DNA from: Lolium rigidum
Taxonomy: Eukaryota; Streptophyta; Magnoliopsida; Poales; Poaceae
Assembly: GCF_022539505.1 (NCBI RefSeq)
Contig: NC_061511.1
Location: 30,514,620-30,578,619, forward strand
Reading direction: 5' to 3'
Length of the DNA stretch: 64,000 nucleotides
Positions 44,663 to 56,886 of this stretch are shown here, one piece after another. The stretch's first letter is position 1. Every line of letters starts with the position of its first letter. Made by a program: the position numbers and the translations under genes. The notes beneath the pieces are model-generated. The model did no database searches. It was not told the origin of the DNA and saw only the letters and a list, made by a program, of their open reading frames with translations.

Positions 44663-47297
44663 TTACGAAGTCGTAGACAACTGCTCAATTTTTTCAAAGG
44701 ACGCGATCAACTTCCCAAGCTTTGCAAACACCCAACTCTGCATCTCTTCCTCTTCTTTTGCCTTGCTGTCCATCTCATCAATTTTAGAGTTCTGGATCTG
44801 AATAATATCGTGCAGTTCTACAATTCTACCCTTCTCTCTCTCTCCAGTTCTACAGCAAGCTTGCTCTTTCTGACTCGACAAGGCTGAGAGGGCTGATGCA
44901 CATCCCCCGTGTTCTGAAGAAAAGTAGGTTGGGCGATTTTCTTTGACAGGACATCGTGTACAACCTGAGCCTCAGTCTTGCGTCCTCCATCAGTTGTTGG
45001 TACAGACAACTCATGTTCCATCTCAGCCTTGTTTTACAAAGAAGAAACATGGTTATGAGATGCGGCATAATATAACCTTCACATTAATGATGACTCTTTG
45101 AAAGCTTCCTTACAATTTCATTCTTAGTCGGGGTGGAGAAGCCAGTATGGCGGCTCAAGTGGCACTCCTTGAACATATCCAAAGGACCGAGTTCTTTGCC
45201 CTTGTACTTCTCCCCCTTGAAAAACACAAATATTAAGAGGCCTTCTTAAAGTTTCTATTAGGATCTGGTAATAAAAGAGTTTGCATCCACACATAAACTA
45301 CAGTTTGTGCTAGCAACAATGCACATGAAAGGTGATAGACAAAGCGGCTACCAAAATAGGAATTTAGTTCACCTCTTCATCACATTATTGTCAAATACAT
45401 TGGAAAGTCACAATCATAGAAATAATATCACAATTGGATACCCAAACATGTTATTTCAAATACATACAATACAATAAGTGATATTGAACAAGAAATATCT
45501 AGCACATGCATTAGGCAAAAAACAAACTTATATAGCAATCTAACAGGAAACATCAATCACGGTTATCTGTTGATAAGTCTTGACTTACCAAGCTCTCCAG
45601 ATAAGCTTCATAGCTACGTGGCCCAGTAGTGTGATGGTAAAGAACCTTAGCATGGTTTTCTATGTTTTGATTACTGATTTCCTGAAATGGAAGGTATAGT
45701 TAGTAACAATACTCATTATTAAGCTTAATGCACTACGGAAACCAAAAAGTCCAAACTGATGAAAAGGTCTAGGAAATTCACTTATCCACTTCAACACCCA
45801 TAAGCATGTGCAATGCAGCATCTTCAATTTTGTAAGGAACTGACCTTAATCTTGGGATCCGTCCAGTGCTACACAAGCTCATTCCACTCAACGTCATTCA
45901 TCGAACTGACGTGGCTTTCTTTCGGCACATCACAGAGAGGAAGGCAATCGAAGTACTTTCTTTCAAGGACATGTCGTTGATGCTTGACACCTATCTGAAG
46001 ATACCTCCTACATGATGCTTTTACTGGTGAAGCATGTATATCCATATCAAACCTTACCTAGAGAGTAGTGACATGAAAGAACATGCATAAGAATGGAAAT
46101 CTGTTAAATTAGTTGTATATAAACATTACAGTCGGGCAAAGGGCCTACAATATATACTTACCCGAACTCTGTGGTAATAGTAAGAGGAGCCTAGTGCCCC
46201 CCTTGCACTTCCTCCCGTTCGAACGCACATGCACATGGTTCTTGACAGTCTTGTAACATTTAGTTGCAAACTTTGCAGCGATTATAGCTGACACTAGCCT
46301 TATCCTCCCTTTTGGAATGACCACCTGCGCTTACTGACCCGGTGATCGGTACAATCTGCTCAGTACTTCTCCCACGTTTTTTCTCCTTCCCACTACACAT
46401 ATAGAAAACTTGTGAGGTAATAATGATGATACAGATAAAATATGGAAGAAGCAAAGAAAATACACCAAACGGGCCTTTAACCCCATTACTAGGCAGGGTA
46501 GCCTCATCATGTTGAGCAAGGTGAGGAGTTCCATGGCCTTCAACATTGATGAGATTGGTGCCATCGATCCGGTCAGTGACTATTTCCACAAGGACAAGCC
46601 CCATAGCATCATTTTCTTTGTTCATGGGAGGCAAACCCGAGTGTGGTCATCGTGCATCCAAAGAAAACATAAATGCAAAGATAGAACTTCAGAGTACATC
46701 ATGCTAGATGTAGTAAGAACTTAGTGGTACAACTTGCCTTCAACGAGAGAAGGGTTTAGACGAAGAGATCTACGACACACTGAGATTGGATTTGATTTCC
46801 GTCTAGCAGGTGGCGTGTCTGGCGATGATCTTTTGGCGCTCATCAGGGACTTGATTCCAACTGGAGGTGTCAGGTTAGCCATGTTGCAGTTGCTGGCGGC
46901 ATGATACTTATTTCTCCTTTAAAAAGCAAAACATTGATAAATGAAGCGACCATGACAATGATGAATTGGCATTAGAAATCAAACATAAATATGACAAGGC
47001 ACGATGGGATGAAGGAACTAGCACCTTAGCTGTCGAGAGAGCAGGGTAGGTCTCTATCATATTGCATAATAAGAGTTCAAGATCTGAATCTTCTTCGGAC
47101 AGATGAGATGCTGATATTCTCTTGCTGCCCTTCGCTGCTGAGCCACCCCTTTTAATATCCTTAAACGCGGTTTCAGCAGCGGCTGCTACCAACTTCTCAA
47201 TACGGGAACCTCCAAGTTTTGCAGTGCTCCTTCTGACATTCTGCATTTTGCTCCTATTTTCACTGTGTTTGGTGCCTAAGATATTAAGGACATGCAA
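44663..47297 (-). pseudogene. CACTA (En/Spm) Transposase_24-like gene, multi-exon
   Basis: Exons read from right to left. About 47247-47027 gives a basic N-terminus (KLGGSRIEKLVAAAAETAFK). Shorter pieces follow near 46880-46740 and 46634-46460. About 46059-45845 gives RYLQIGVKHQRHVL and YFDCLPLCDVPKESHVSSM, with an in-frame TAG before HWTDPKI. About 45682-45590 gives NHAKVLYHHTTGPRSYEAYL, and about 45217-45116 gives GEKYKGKELGPLDMFKECH. About 45024-44663 is a charged coiled-coil tail with one frameshift. This order is typical of the plant Ptta/En/Spm 'Transposase_24' (PF03004) family of CACTA accessory proteins, thought to bind the subterminal repeats. The TAG and the frameshift make it a pseudogene. 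No TNP2-type transposase was seen nearby. Confidence 0.75.
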
Positions 47298-47354
47298 AAT
47301 TCGTAGATTGTGATGCCAGTGACGAATAAAAGGGGAAAATCGAACAGATCCACT

Positions 47355-47560
47355 AGTTTAATTTTTTCGATAAAAAGCATATATTAATATAACGGAGATA
47401 CCAATTACACCCAGCCTCTGCAACAACATCATGCCCTAATGGCATAAATGATGCACACAGCCAAAAAAAGAGAGAAGAATTACAGAAAAAAGCCCCGCTA
47501 CAGAGATAGAAAACTTGAAACAACAACACTGACACCACCAAGACAACACCAGAAGATCAG
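47355..47560 (-). mobile_element. Possible LINE/SINE 3' tail
   Basis: On the minus strand it ends ATATGCTTTTTATCGAAAAAA, like the 3' end of a Triticeae LINE or SINE. The 5' end and target-site duplication are not clear. Confidence 0.35.
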
Positions 47561-47624
47561 CTTCTCCATAAGCGACGCGTCCAAGAGATGCACTAGTCTA
47601 ACAAACTAATGCGTCTCAACATCT

Positions 47625-47720
47625 TCTAGATACGGATGTATCTAGAACTAAAATGCATATAGATATATCCGTATCTAGAAAAAAATGGCACACTTATTAT
47701 TGGACGGAGGTAGTACAAAC
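47625..47720. mobile_element. Partial Stowaway-like MITE
   Basis: Paired AGATACGGATGTATCTAGA and ATATCCGTATCTAG segments, then ATTGGACGGAGGTAGTA, resembling the CTCCCTCCGTCC terminus. The left terminus is degraded. A related fragment (ATATTTTAGCTCTAGATA) lies near 48570. Confidence 0.5.
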
Positions 47721-48730
47721 TAACAAAATATCTACCACCAACAAGCTATTCTCTAGACATCAACCCACCGACAAAGTAATACGGAGTACTGCATAGTAAT
47801 CAACCAACATACACGCACCGCAAGAAACAAACAAACTAACTGGCTGCGGAAAATGGAAAAGATTACCAAATCCTGGAGTCATGGTGTGTGAGACCATTCT
47901 GAAGAAATGGTGAAGATGTTGCCTGGACGATGGAGGGCCGCGGTGTGTCCGGAACAAGGCGGCGATGTGTCCGGTGAACTGCACGATGAAGTAGTGGGGT
48001 GGGGGAGCTGGGTAGACGTATCCGGAGGCAGATCTAGAGTTTGTTGAAATGGGGAAATTGGGTGTAAGACGACTCGGCTGATTTCAGATTGGAAGTGCTT
48101 GTTATGGCGCCATTGAATTACAGTTACTTGAATACCCTTGCCACTCGAAAAGGTTCGGGGCTACTTCTGCGAAACTGACGGCTGGAAAGGACATTTCGTG
48201 GATAAAATTATGCTCTGCCACCAAATTTGAGAGCCAAAAAAATTACAAAATTCCGAACAGGTAGGCATTGGATGTATTTTTGGTAACGACCTATCCTACA
48301 CAAGACAATATCCCGGTCCTCGTATGTAATAAAATATGTTATCAGGTTTATTCATGTAAGCACTCGTCTAAACACATTGCATTGTAACCCGCAAAAAAAT
48401 CTCAATGCATTGTTATGTGTTTGAAACGCGGCGGCGGTGTGTCCGGCGAAATGCACGGAGAGGTTGTGTGGGGTTTCATGGTAGATGTGTCCGGAGGCAG
48501 ACCTAGAGTTCGTTGAAAATGGGGAATTAATTGACACAACTATATATGAATATATATGTAGACATATTTTAGCTCTAGATAGGTGCGTATCTAGACAAAG
48601 TAGAGTCAATTACCAAATAGCTCTAGATATGAATATATCCACTTTTATTGATCTTGTGTTAGACGTTTTGGCATGCAGATGTGGATTCGGCGATTAAGCA
48701 ATAGTGACGTTGTGAATCAAAGTAGCATGC
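47721..48730. repeat. Unassigned region with an internal duplication
   Basis: About 100 bp at 47940-48060 (GGCGATGTGTCCGGTGAA ... GGAGGCAGATCTAGAGTT) recurs diverged at 48430-48530. No gene recognised. Confidence 0.5.
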
Positions 48731-49049
48731 ACAAATGGGGTCTACATGAATTATCTGGGGTAGAACATGGTGAGTTGCACCGAGGCACCCTAATATAGAT
48801 TTTTAGGCCAAAACATGTCCTCCTTGGGCAAATCAAAGTAGTTGGGGATGCCAGAGGGTGAGGCCACACTTGGCACATATGTGCACCATTGCTTTCCCCA
48901 CACTGCTACCCATGGGATCTACATGAATCATCTGGGGTACATGGTAGACCATGGTGAGTTGCACCCAGGCACCCCAAATATAGGGTTTTAGGGCAAAACA
49001 TACCATCCTTGGGAAAATCAAGTAGATGGGAATGCCAGGGGGTGAGGCC
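48731..49049. repeat. 177-bp tandem repeat, about 1.8 copies
   Basis: TCTACATGAATTATCTGGGG at 48741 recurs as TCTACATGAATCATCTGGGG at 48918, and GGATGCCAGAGGGTGAGGCC recurs at the right edge. The array is cut at 49049 by the Athila-like insertion and continues weakly at 59523. Monomer length is in the range of plant satellites, but two copies prove nothing. Confidence 0.7.
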
Positions 49050-50558
49050 TGATGACCCACAAGTATAGGGGGTGTATCGTAGTATCTTCGATAAGTAAGA
49101 ATGTCGATCCCAACGAGGAGCAGAAGGTGTTGACAAGCAGTTTCGATGAAGGTTTCACTGTAAATGCTCACAGACAAGTATTCAGGGGGTTTTGATGTGA
49201 CAGATGAAATAAGTACAAGTAAGTAAAATGCGAGAGAAATAATTGCAGCGAGTGGCCCAATCCTTTTTAGCACAAAGGACAAGCCGGTTTGTTTACTTAT
49301 AATGACCAAACGTTCTCGAGGACACATGGGATTTTAGTCTAGTGCTTTCGCTACATACGGCTAAATAATCTTCATTGTTATGATAAGTGTTGTGTGGGTG
49401 AACCTATGCTAATGTACCGCCCTTCCTAGGACTAAATACATACTTGTGATTATACCCCTTGCAAGCATCCGCAACTACAAGAAAGTAATTAAGAATAAAT
49501 CTAACCACAGCCTTAAACTGCGAGATCCTGCGATCCCTCCCGCATCGATATACCAACGGGGTTTAGGTTTCGTCACTCCGGCAACCCCGCAATTAGCAAA
49601 CGAATACGAGATGCATTCCCCTAGGCCCATAAATGGTGAAGTGTCATGTAGTCGACGTTCACATGACACCACTAGAAGAATAACACCACAACTTAAATAT
49701 CACACCATTGAATATTACTTAACCATAGTTCACTACTAACATTTAGACTTCACCCATGTCCTCAAGAACTAAACGAACTACTCACGAGACATCATATGGA
49801 ACATGATCAGAGGTGATATGATGATGAATAACAATCTGAACATAAACTTGGTTCAATGGTTTCACTCAATAGCATCAACAACAAGTATGAATAGATACCG
49901 GGAGAGTTTCCCTATCAAACAATCAAGATCAAACCCAAATTGCTACGGCGGTGACGAGGTGCTGCGGAGGAGATGGCGGTGATGATGGTGGAGATGATGA
50001 TGATGGTGATGGAGATGATGTCCAGCTCGATGACGGTGACGATGGCGTCGATTTCCCCTCCCGGAGGGAATTTCCCGGCGGATTCCTGCCCGCCGGAGAG
50101 CTCTTTCTCTCTGGTGTTCTCCGCCCCGCGAGGCGGCCGTAACTCTTCGTGAGGTACCCTCCGTGGCTTAGGTCTTCGGGACGAAGGGTTTGGCGAAGAA
50201 AAGGAGGCGAAAGGGGTCGTGGGCCCCTCACACCACATGGCGGCGCGGCCGGGGCCCGGGCCGCGCCGCCCTAGGGTGTGGGCCCACCCCGGCTCCTCCC
50301 GGCTCCTCCTTCCGGCTTCCTTCGTCATCTTGAAAAATAGGATTTTTGGTATAATTTCCTTCCACAGTTGATCTTCCGAAATATTGCGTTCGACGGTGCT
50401 TTTTCCAGCTAGAATCCCGGCTCCGGTGTTCGATCCTCCAATAATGATGAAACATGCAAAATAGATGAAATAACATAAGTATTGTGTCCCAATATGAAAT
50501 ATATCAATGAATAACAGCAAATTATGATATAAAATAGTGATGCAAATTGGACGTATCA
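49050..50558 (-). repeat. 3' LTR of Athila-like element
   Basis: Defined by identity to 58013-59522 and by the target-site duplication on its left. It includes a GAT/GGT-rich stretch at 49970-50045, in which Asp/Met-rich frames arise by chance. Confidence 0.92.
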
Positions 50559-52560
50559 ACTCCCCCAAGCTTAGACTTCGCTTGTCCCCAAGCGAAACTG
50601 AACTCAATAGACATGACCACATGTTTATGGAGTGAAGAGTCGATAACCAAAATACGGACAAGAAACATCATATTCATTCACACATGACATTGTAGTAAAC
50701 AACCTCTTATAACTCATATTGAAACAAGTATAAGGTAATCACAAGTAAAGGTGCATGAGAGATCATAATTGGTGATGGCAAACTTCGTTCTTGGTCAGAG
50801 AACAATTAATAGATTATATTTATCTTCTTGAGCAGCGCTCTCATGTTTAAAGTTTATAATGCACAACTTGCATACTCAATCATAATGGTCTCTTCATAAT
50901 CATTGATAACTTGCAAAGCTATATTCATTCAGATAAAACTTGTACTAAACAAGGAAGAATAAAAGACATGATGTAGCAAATCACAATATAATGGTTTGAT
51001 CACAACTACTCAAATGCTTGCTTGAGATGGAGAGAAATAGGTTTACCGACTCAACATAAAGTAAAAGACAGTGCCCTTCGCAGAGGGAAGCAGGGGATTA
51101 AATCATGTGCTAGAGCTCTTTCAGCTTTGAAATCATATAGAGATAATAAAAGTAACATTTTGAGAGGTGTTTATTGTTGTCAACGACCGGTAGCGGGTAC
51201 TCTAACCCCCTTGCCGGACAACCTCCTAAGAGCGGCTCCCATAATATTTTCCTTTTGTGTGGCACTCCTTCCAACCTTTCTTTCACAAACCATGGCTAAC
51301 CGAATCCTCGGGTGCCCGCCAACAATCTCATACCATGAAGGAGTGCCTTTTTATTTTAGCTTTATGATGATGATGACACTCCCCCAACCTTTGCTTACAC
51401 AAGCCATGGCTAACCGAATCCTTCGGGTGCCGTCCATCAATCACATACCATGGAGGAGTGTCTATTTAGTTTAATTAATTTGGGACTCGGGAATCCCATT
51501 GCCAGCTCTTTTTGCAAAATTATTGGATGAGCGGATGAAGCCACTAGTCCATTGGTGGAAATTGCCCAACAAGATTGAAAGATAAAACACCACATACTTC
51601 CTCATGAGCTATGAAACATTGACACAAATAAGAGATACTAAGTTTTGAATTGTTTAAAGGTAGCACATGAAGTATTTACTTGGAATGGCGAGAAAATACC
51701 ATGTAATAGGTAGGTATGGTGGACACAAATAACATAGGTTTGGTTGAAGGTTTGGATGCACGAGAAGTATTCCCTCTCAGTACAGGTCTTTGGCTAGCAA
51801 GGTTAATTAGCAAGCATAAGAGTCGAGGGAAACAAACAAATATACATATGATAGAAACAATCATGTATCTTCCTTGTAAGCACAAACAATTTTAACTTCA
51901 AATGAACTATAAGCTAACAAAAAAGACAATGAAACATCTACATGTATTTCTCTTTTCTATTTAAACCTCAAAGTGTTGTTGCTATTGACCAATGCTAAGT
52001 TTGCCAAAACCAAATAGATTTATTCAATGCTCCCAAAGTGATACCAATACTAACAACAAGATGAATCATAGAGAGTGCAAACTAAAATAAGATGTGCAAT
52101 ATGTAAATGATAAGACTTCTCATTAATATTCCATATCGATAACTCACACCAAGGGATACATAGACAACTAAAGGAGAGATACTTCCAACCGCAACCCATC
52201 CTATACGATAATTTCCCTATTCATGATATGACACTACTTGACAATAAAAGTAAAAGGTAGTGATAATGTGATACCGCGGCACTCCCCAAGCTTGGAACAA
52301 ACCAAGGGGATGCCAATACCGATGATGAATTACTCCCGAGGAGATGGTGGTGATGAATTCCCGTCATCGGACTTCCAAGGAAGAGGCTCTCCATCAAGAA
52401 ACGACATCTTGGTCTCGGGAATCCCGAAACCGGCAAGCACGGCTTATGTAGTTAAACCTGTTTTCATACTCACAGCTTTGATTCCGAACGTCATAGAGTT
52501 GTGCTTGGAGCTTGTTGGTGGTGTCGTGAAGTGAGAGGATGTCGCTCCAAAGCTTTCCAG
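50559..52560 (-). other. 3' non-coding region of Athila-like element
   Basis: PPT (minus strand AAGCTTGGGGGAGT) at the left edge, then about 2 kb of AT-rich sequence. Two diverged copies of a CCATGGCTAACCGAATCCT block (51290 and 51404) are seen. The same block appears in the element at 61864, so it is shared between families. No credible ORF. Confidence 0.6.
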
Positions 52561-53157
52561 CTTTCCTTCTCATGTTCAAGCAATGAGTTCGGACACAATC
52601 CCGTGGAAGATATCCACCTCACGCTCAGCCATCTTCTTGTACTTGAAAACCTCTTGTTCTAGCTTCTCCATCCTCGTCTTCCGGGCTTCCTTCTTCTTTA
52701 GGACCCCGGACATCCTTGACCTGCGAGCTTCTCCTTCAACGAGCAGCAACTCCTTGGGGTGCATCTTCAGCTCCTCCATGTACAAGTTGCCAACATCCTT
52801 GCTCGGAGTTGTCCTTCGGGGCTTCCGACGAAGACATGGTGGCTCTAGATCCGAAGCAAATCCCGGCGAAACAGCTCGAAACAAAACACGTCGAGAAAAC
52901 GATATACGGACCTCCGTGGGTCCGGGGGATTTTATAATAAAAATTTTCGGAACAAACGGAAAGTACCGGATCGAACCGCAGTCGGAAAGGAGCGACGAGG
53001 CGGCCGGACCATAGGTCGGCGCGGCCGGCCGGGGCCCGCGCCGGCCCGTGGTTTCGCCCCTCGTGCGTCTTTTCCACTCCATTTCGAACTCGTAATTTTT
53101 CATATTTTCCAAAAACAACAAAAATAATGTTCGGAAAGTAAATCGCGAACTTTTCAT
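52394..53157 (-). pseudogene. Coiled-coil ORF downstream of integrase
   Basis: A separate frame starting 11 bp after the integrase stop. The first 130 residues contain a basic/Pro-rich, low-conservation segment. From about residue 125 it is highly charged with heptad-like Leu/Met spacing (RMEKLEQEVFKYKKMAE). It runs to the stop at 52576, and the continuation (GKLWSDILSLHDTTNKLQAQ) is in a neighbouring frame to 52394, so one frameshift is present. Its place is that of the extra env-like ORF of Athila elements, but I see no signal peptide or membrane helix. Role unknown; a structural or Gag-interacting coiled coil is possible. Confidence 0.5.
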
Positions 53158-53167
53158 TACCGCATCG

Positions 53168-54316
53168 TTACCTATTCAAAGTCGAGTTCGGCGGATCGTC
53201 AATTTGTCCTTTGATGAAAGCCTCCGGTGTTTCCACTCGAATAATATCAACATCAACATTATAAGAATCACCCGAGATATAATGCTTGAGTCTTTGTCCA
53301 TTCACCACTTGTGTAGCATTGCCTTGGAGAGAGCTAATTTTAATTGCTCCCGAACGATACACCTCCTCAACAACATACGGTCCTTCCCATTTCGAGAGTA
53401 ATTTCCCCGCAAAGAATCCGAGACGAGACCGATACAATAGGACTTTATCCCCAATATTAAACTCTCTTTTGATGATCCTCCTATCATGCCATTTTTTAAC
53501 TTTTTCTTTAAAGAGTTTAGCATTTTCATAAGCTTCACTTCTCCATTCATCTAGAGAACTTAATTGTAGCAACCTCTTATCACCGGCAAGTTTAGGATCT
53601 TTATTTAATTCTCTAACAGACCCTATAAGCTTTGTGTTCTAGCTCTAAAGGTAAATGACAAGCTTTTCCGTAAACCATTTTATAAGGTGACATTCCCATG
53701 GGGTTTTTATAAGCAGTTCTATAAGCCCATAGTGCATCCTTCAATTTACTAGCCCAATTCTTTCTAGATTTATTAACGGTTTTCTCGCAAGATAGATTTA
53801 ATCTCTCTATTTGATAATTCTACTTGACCACTAGTTTGAGGATGATAAGCGGAAGCAATTCTATGATTAATACCATACTTAGCAAGAGTTTTTCTAAAAC
53901 CTCCATGAATAAAATGAGAACCTCCATCAGTCATAATATATCTAGGCACTCCAAATCTAGGAAAAATAATATCTAAAAGCATTTTTAAAGAGGTCTCACC
54001 ATCGAGCACTTTTTGTAGGTATGGCTTCCACCCATTTAGTAACATAATCAACAACAACAAGTATATGAGTGTTACCTTTTGAAGAGGGAAAAGGTCCCAT
54101 GAAGTCAAATCCCCAACAATCAAACGGTTCAATAACAAGAGTATAATTCATAGGCATTTCATTGCGTCCGGAGATATTACCAACCCTTTGGCATTCATCA
54201 CAAGATAAAATAAACTTTCTCGCATCCTTGAAGAGAGTTGGCCAATAAAAACCTGATTGTAGAACTTTTTGCGCGGTTCTTTCTCCGGCGTGATGTCCTC
54301 CATAAGCACTCGCCAT
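53168..54316 (-). pseudogene. Athila-like integrase
   Basis: Zinc finger with CDECQR as its Cys half, preceded by the GFYWPT motif. Core motifs are GFDFMGPF (first Asp), YIMTDGGSHF (second Asp) and [12 protein letters not shown] (Glu). The C-terminal module includes NIGDKVLLYRSRL and KWEGPYVV. Frames change between the finger/core start (54316-53996), the rest of the core (54138-53773) and the C-terminus (53572-53168), so at least two frameshifts are present. The protein would insert element cDNA into the genome. Confidence 0.88.
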
Positions 54317-55613
54317 GACATTTACTCAATATCTCTTGTTGTTCATATTCGGGAACACATCTTCGCATAATACCATCCACTCCTTCTTTATATAAGTGTG
54401 GGTCATCCCGTAAATAATGCCTCAAATCATAAAAGAATTTCCTCCTTTGTCTGAGCTGAAAAGGTTGGAGGCAAGTACTTGGAAACAATAAAGTTAGCAT
54501 AATCAGCATACCAAGGACCTGTCTCGCGAGCTCACCTTTATTACAGCCAGCTTGTTCATTTGGAAAACTATCATTAACAGGAACAGGATCATAAGCAATA
54601 TTTTCCAATCTAGACAAATTATCAGCAACAGGATTATCGCCGCCTTTCCTATCTACAATATGTAAATCAAATTCTTGCAAAAGAAGTACCCATCTAATAA
54701 GCCTCGGCTTAGCATCTTTCTTTGTCATAAGGTATCTAATTGAAGCATGATCAGTATGAATTGTAACTTTTGAATCAACAATATAAGATCTAAATTTATC
54801 ACAAGCAAAGACTACAGCTAACAATTCTTTTTCAGTAGTAGCATAATTTCTTTGAGCAGCATCAAGAGTCTTGCTAGCATAATGAATAACATTTAATTTT
54901 TTATCTACTCGCTGTCCAAGAACAGCGCCTACAGCAAAATCACTAGCATCACACATAATTTCAAATGGTAAATTCCAATCAGGAGGTTCAACTATAGGAG
55001 CAGTTGTTAAGGCTTTGTTTAGAGTTTCAAAAGCTTCCTTACAATCATCATCAAAAACAAAAGGTACATCTTTTTGAAGAAGATTAGTAAGAGGCTTTGA
55101 AATCTTGGAGAAATCTTTAATAAATCTCCTATAAAACCCAGCATGACCAAGAACACTACGAATACCTTTAACATCCCTTGGATAAGGCATCTTCTCAATA
55201 GCTTCAACTTTAGCTCTATCAACTTCAATACCTCTCTCAGAAATTTTATTTCCCAATACAATTCCTTCATTAACCATAAAGTGGCATTTCTCCCAATTAA
55301 GAACAAGGTTAGTTTCTTCACATCTCTGCAAAACTTTATCGAGGTTTCGCAAGCAACTATCAAATGAATTCCCATAGACAGAAAAATCATCCATGAATAC
55401 TTCCACAATACTTTCACAAAAACCATGAAAAATAGCAGACATGCATCTTTGAAAAGTAGCAGGAGCATTACATAAACCAAAAGGCATACGTCTATAAGCA
55501 TAAGTTCCATAGGGACAAGTAAAGGTGGTTTTCTCTTGATCTTTAGCTTTAACAGCAGTTTGTGAAAATCCAGAATAACCATCAAGAAAGCAAAAATGAG
55601 TATTTTTAGACAA
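54317..55613 (-). pseudogene. Athila-like reverse transcriptase and RNase H
   Basis: The long open frame 55613-54198 (471 codons) holds most of the RT palm and thumb: [11 protein letters not shown] (first catalytic Asp), [13 protein letters not shown], and FMDDFSVYG (catalytic Asp pair, about 55385-55396). The connection follows, then RNase H with [24 protein letters not shown] and HTDHASI. The N-terminal RT part is in other frames at 55614-55960. This domain block is the best preserved of the element. Confidence 0.92.
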
Positions 55614-55960
55614 TCTTTATAGCATTTGATCAATAAATGGTAAAGGGTAATGATCTTTCTTAGTAACTTTATTAAGTTTTCGAAAATCAATGCACATTCT
55701 ATACCCTACAACCACTCTTTGAGGAATGAGCTCATCATTATCATTAGGCACAACAGATCATACCTCCTTTCTTGGGAACGCAATGTACAGGACTAACCCA
55801 TCTACTATCAGCAATAGGATATATAATACCAGCTTCAAGAAGTCGTAATACCTCATTCCTTACCACTTCCTTCATCTTCGGAATTAGACGACGCTGAGGT
55901 TCAACAACGAGGCTTTGCATCATCTTCCATATTAATAGCATGTTGGCAAATAGATGGAGA
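55614..55960 (-). pseudogene. N-terminal part of reverse transcriptase, broken
   Basis: Carries VRLLEAGIIYPI-like fingers sequence (LRLLEAGIIYPIADS) and WVSPVHCVPKKGG, then a stop and frameshift before the MCIDFRKLN block near 55695. A stop also precedes the long frame at 55620. It belongs to the RT at 55613-54317. Confidence 0.8.
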
Positions 55961-56010
55961 AATCCCCTTCAAATCATCAAGAGTGTAGCCAATAGCTCCT
56001 CGGTGTTTCC

Positions 56011-56886
56011 TCAATATTTGCAATAATCTTTCTTCTTCAAACTCGTAAGCTTAGAACTAATAATAACAGGATATATTTTCTTATCATCAATATGAGCATA
56101 TTTAAGATTATCGAGTAAAGGCTTTAAATCAAAAACAGGATCTTCCTTAGGTGGCGGTGTTGTACCCAAATCTTCCACCGGTAAATCGTGCTTGAGAATA
56201 GGTTGGCGAAGAAAGATTTCCTCAAGTTCATCTCTTTCTTTCCTAAAAATTTCACTCTCGCTATCCTCCAAATGTTGCTCGCAAAGGATTGTTAGGAACA
56301 AGAACAATAGATGCACACTTGCTCCATTTTAAAATCATTACTAGGCAAATCAGCTTTATAAGGAGTTTTAGTAAATTTAGAGAAGTTAAACTCATAAGAT
56401 TCACCAGCAAATTTAGTCAAAATTTTCTCTTTCTTGCAATCTATAATAGCTCCACAAGTATTTAGAAAAGGTCTACCAAAAATGATAGGACAATAATCAC
56501 TAGCAAGCAGAACCAAGTACCAAAAAGTCAGCAGGATATTTAATCTTACCACATAGAACTTCCACATCTCGAACAATACCAATTGGTGAAATAGTTTCTC
56601 TATTAGCCAGCTGAATAACCACATCAATATCTTCAAGTTCACAAGAATCAATTTCGTGCATAATCTCCATGTAAAGCTCATAAGGTATAGCACTAACACT
56701 TGCACCAATATCACATAAACCATAATAGCAATAATCACCAATTTTAACAGATAGCATAGGAACACTAGCTTGTTTGGGTTTATTAGGATGTGAAACAATA
56801 TTAGAAGCATCTTCACAGAAAATAATATGACCATCCTCAACATTTTCAGTCACAAGATCTTTAACTATTGCAACAGCGAGGTTCAA
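56011..56886 (-). pseudogene. Aspartic protease and linker of Athila-like pol
   Basis: CDIGASVSAIP (near 56710) is the active-site region of the retropepsin-like protease; the usual Asp-Ser/Thr-Gly is Asp-Ile-Gly here. CPIIFGRPFL lies in the second half, after a frameshift near 56505. A linker with ERDELEEIFLRQP follows (56316-56011). The odd residue before Gly is seen in some Athila-like proteases but may be a mutation. Confidence 0.75.

Noticed and set aside
46331..46724. Short frames on both strands around 46500
   Set aside because: They overlap the broken CACTA gene. Only the minus-strand pieces continue its exon order.
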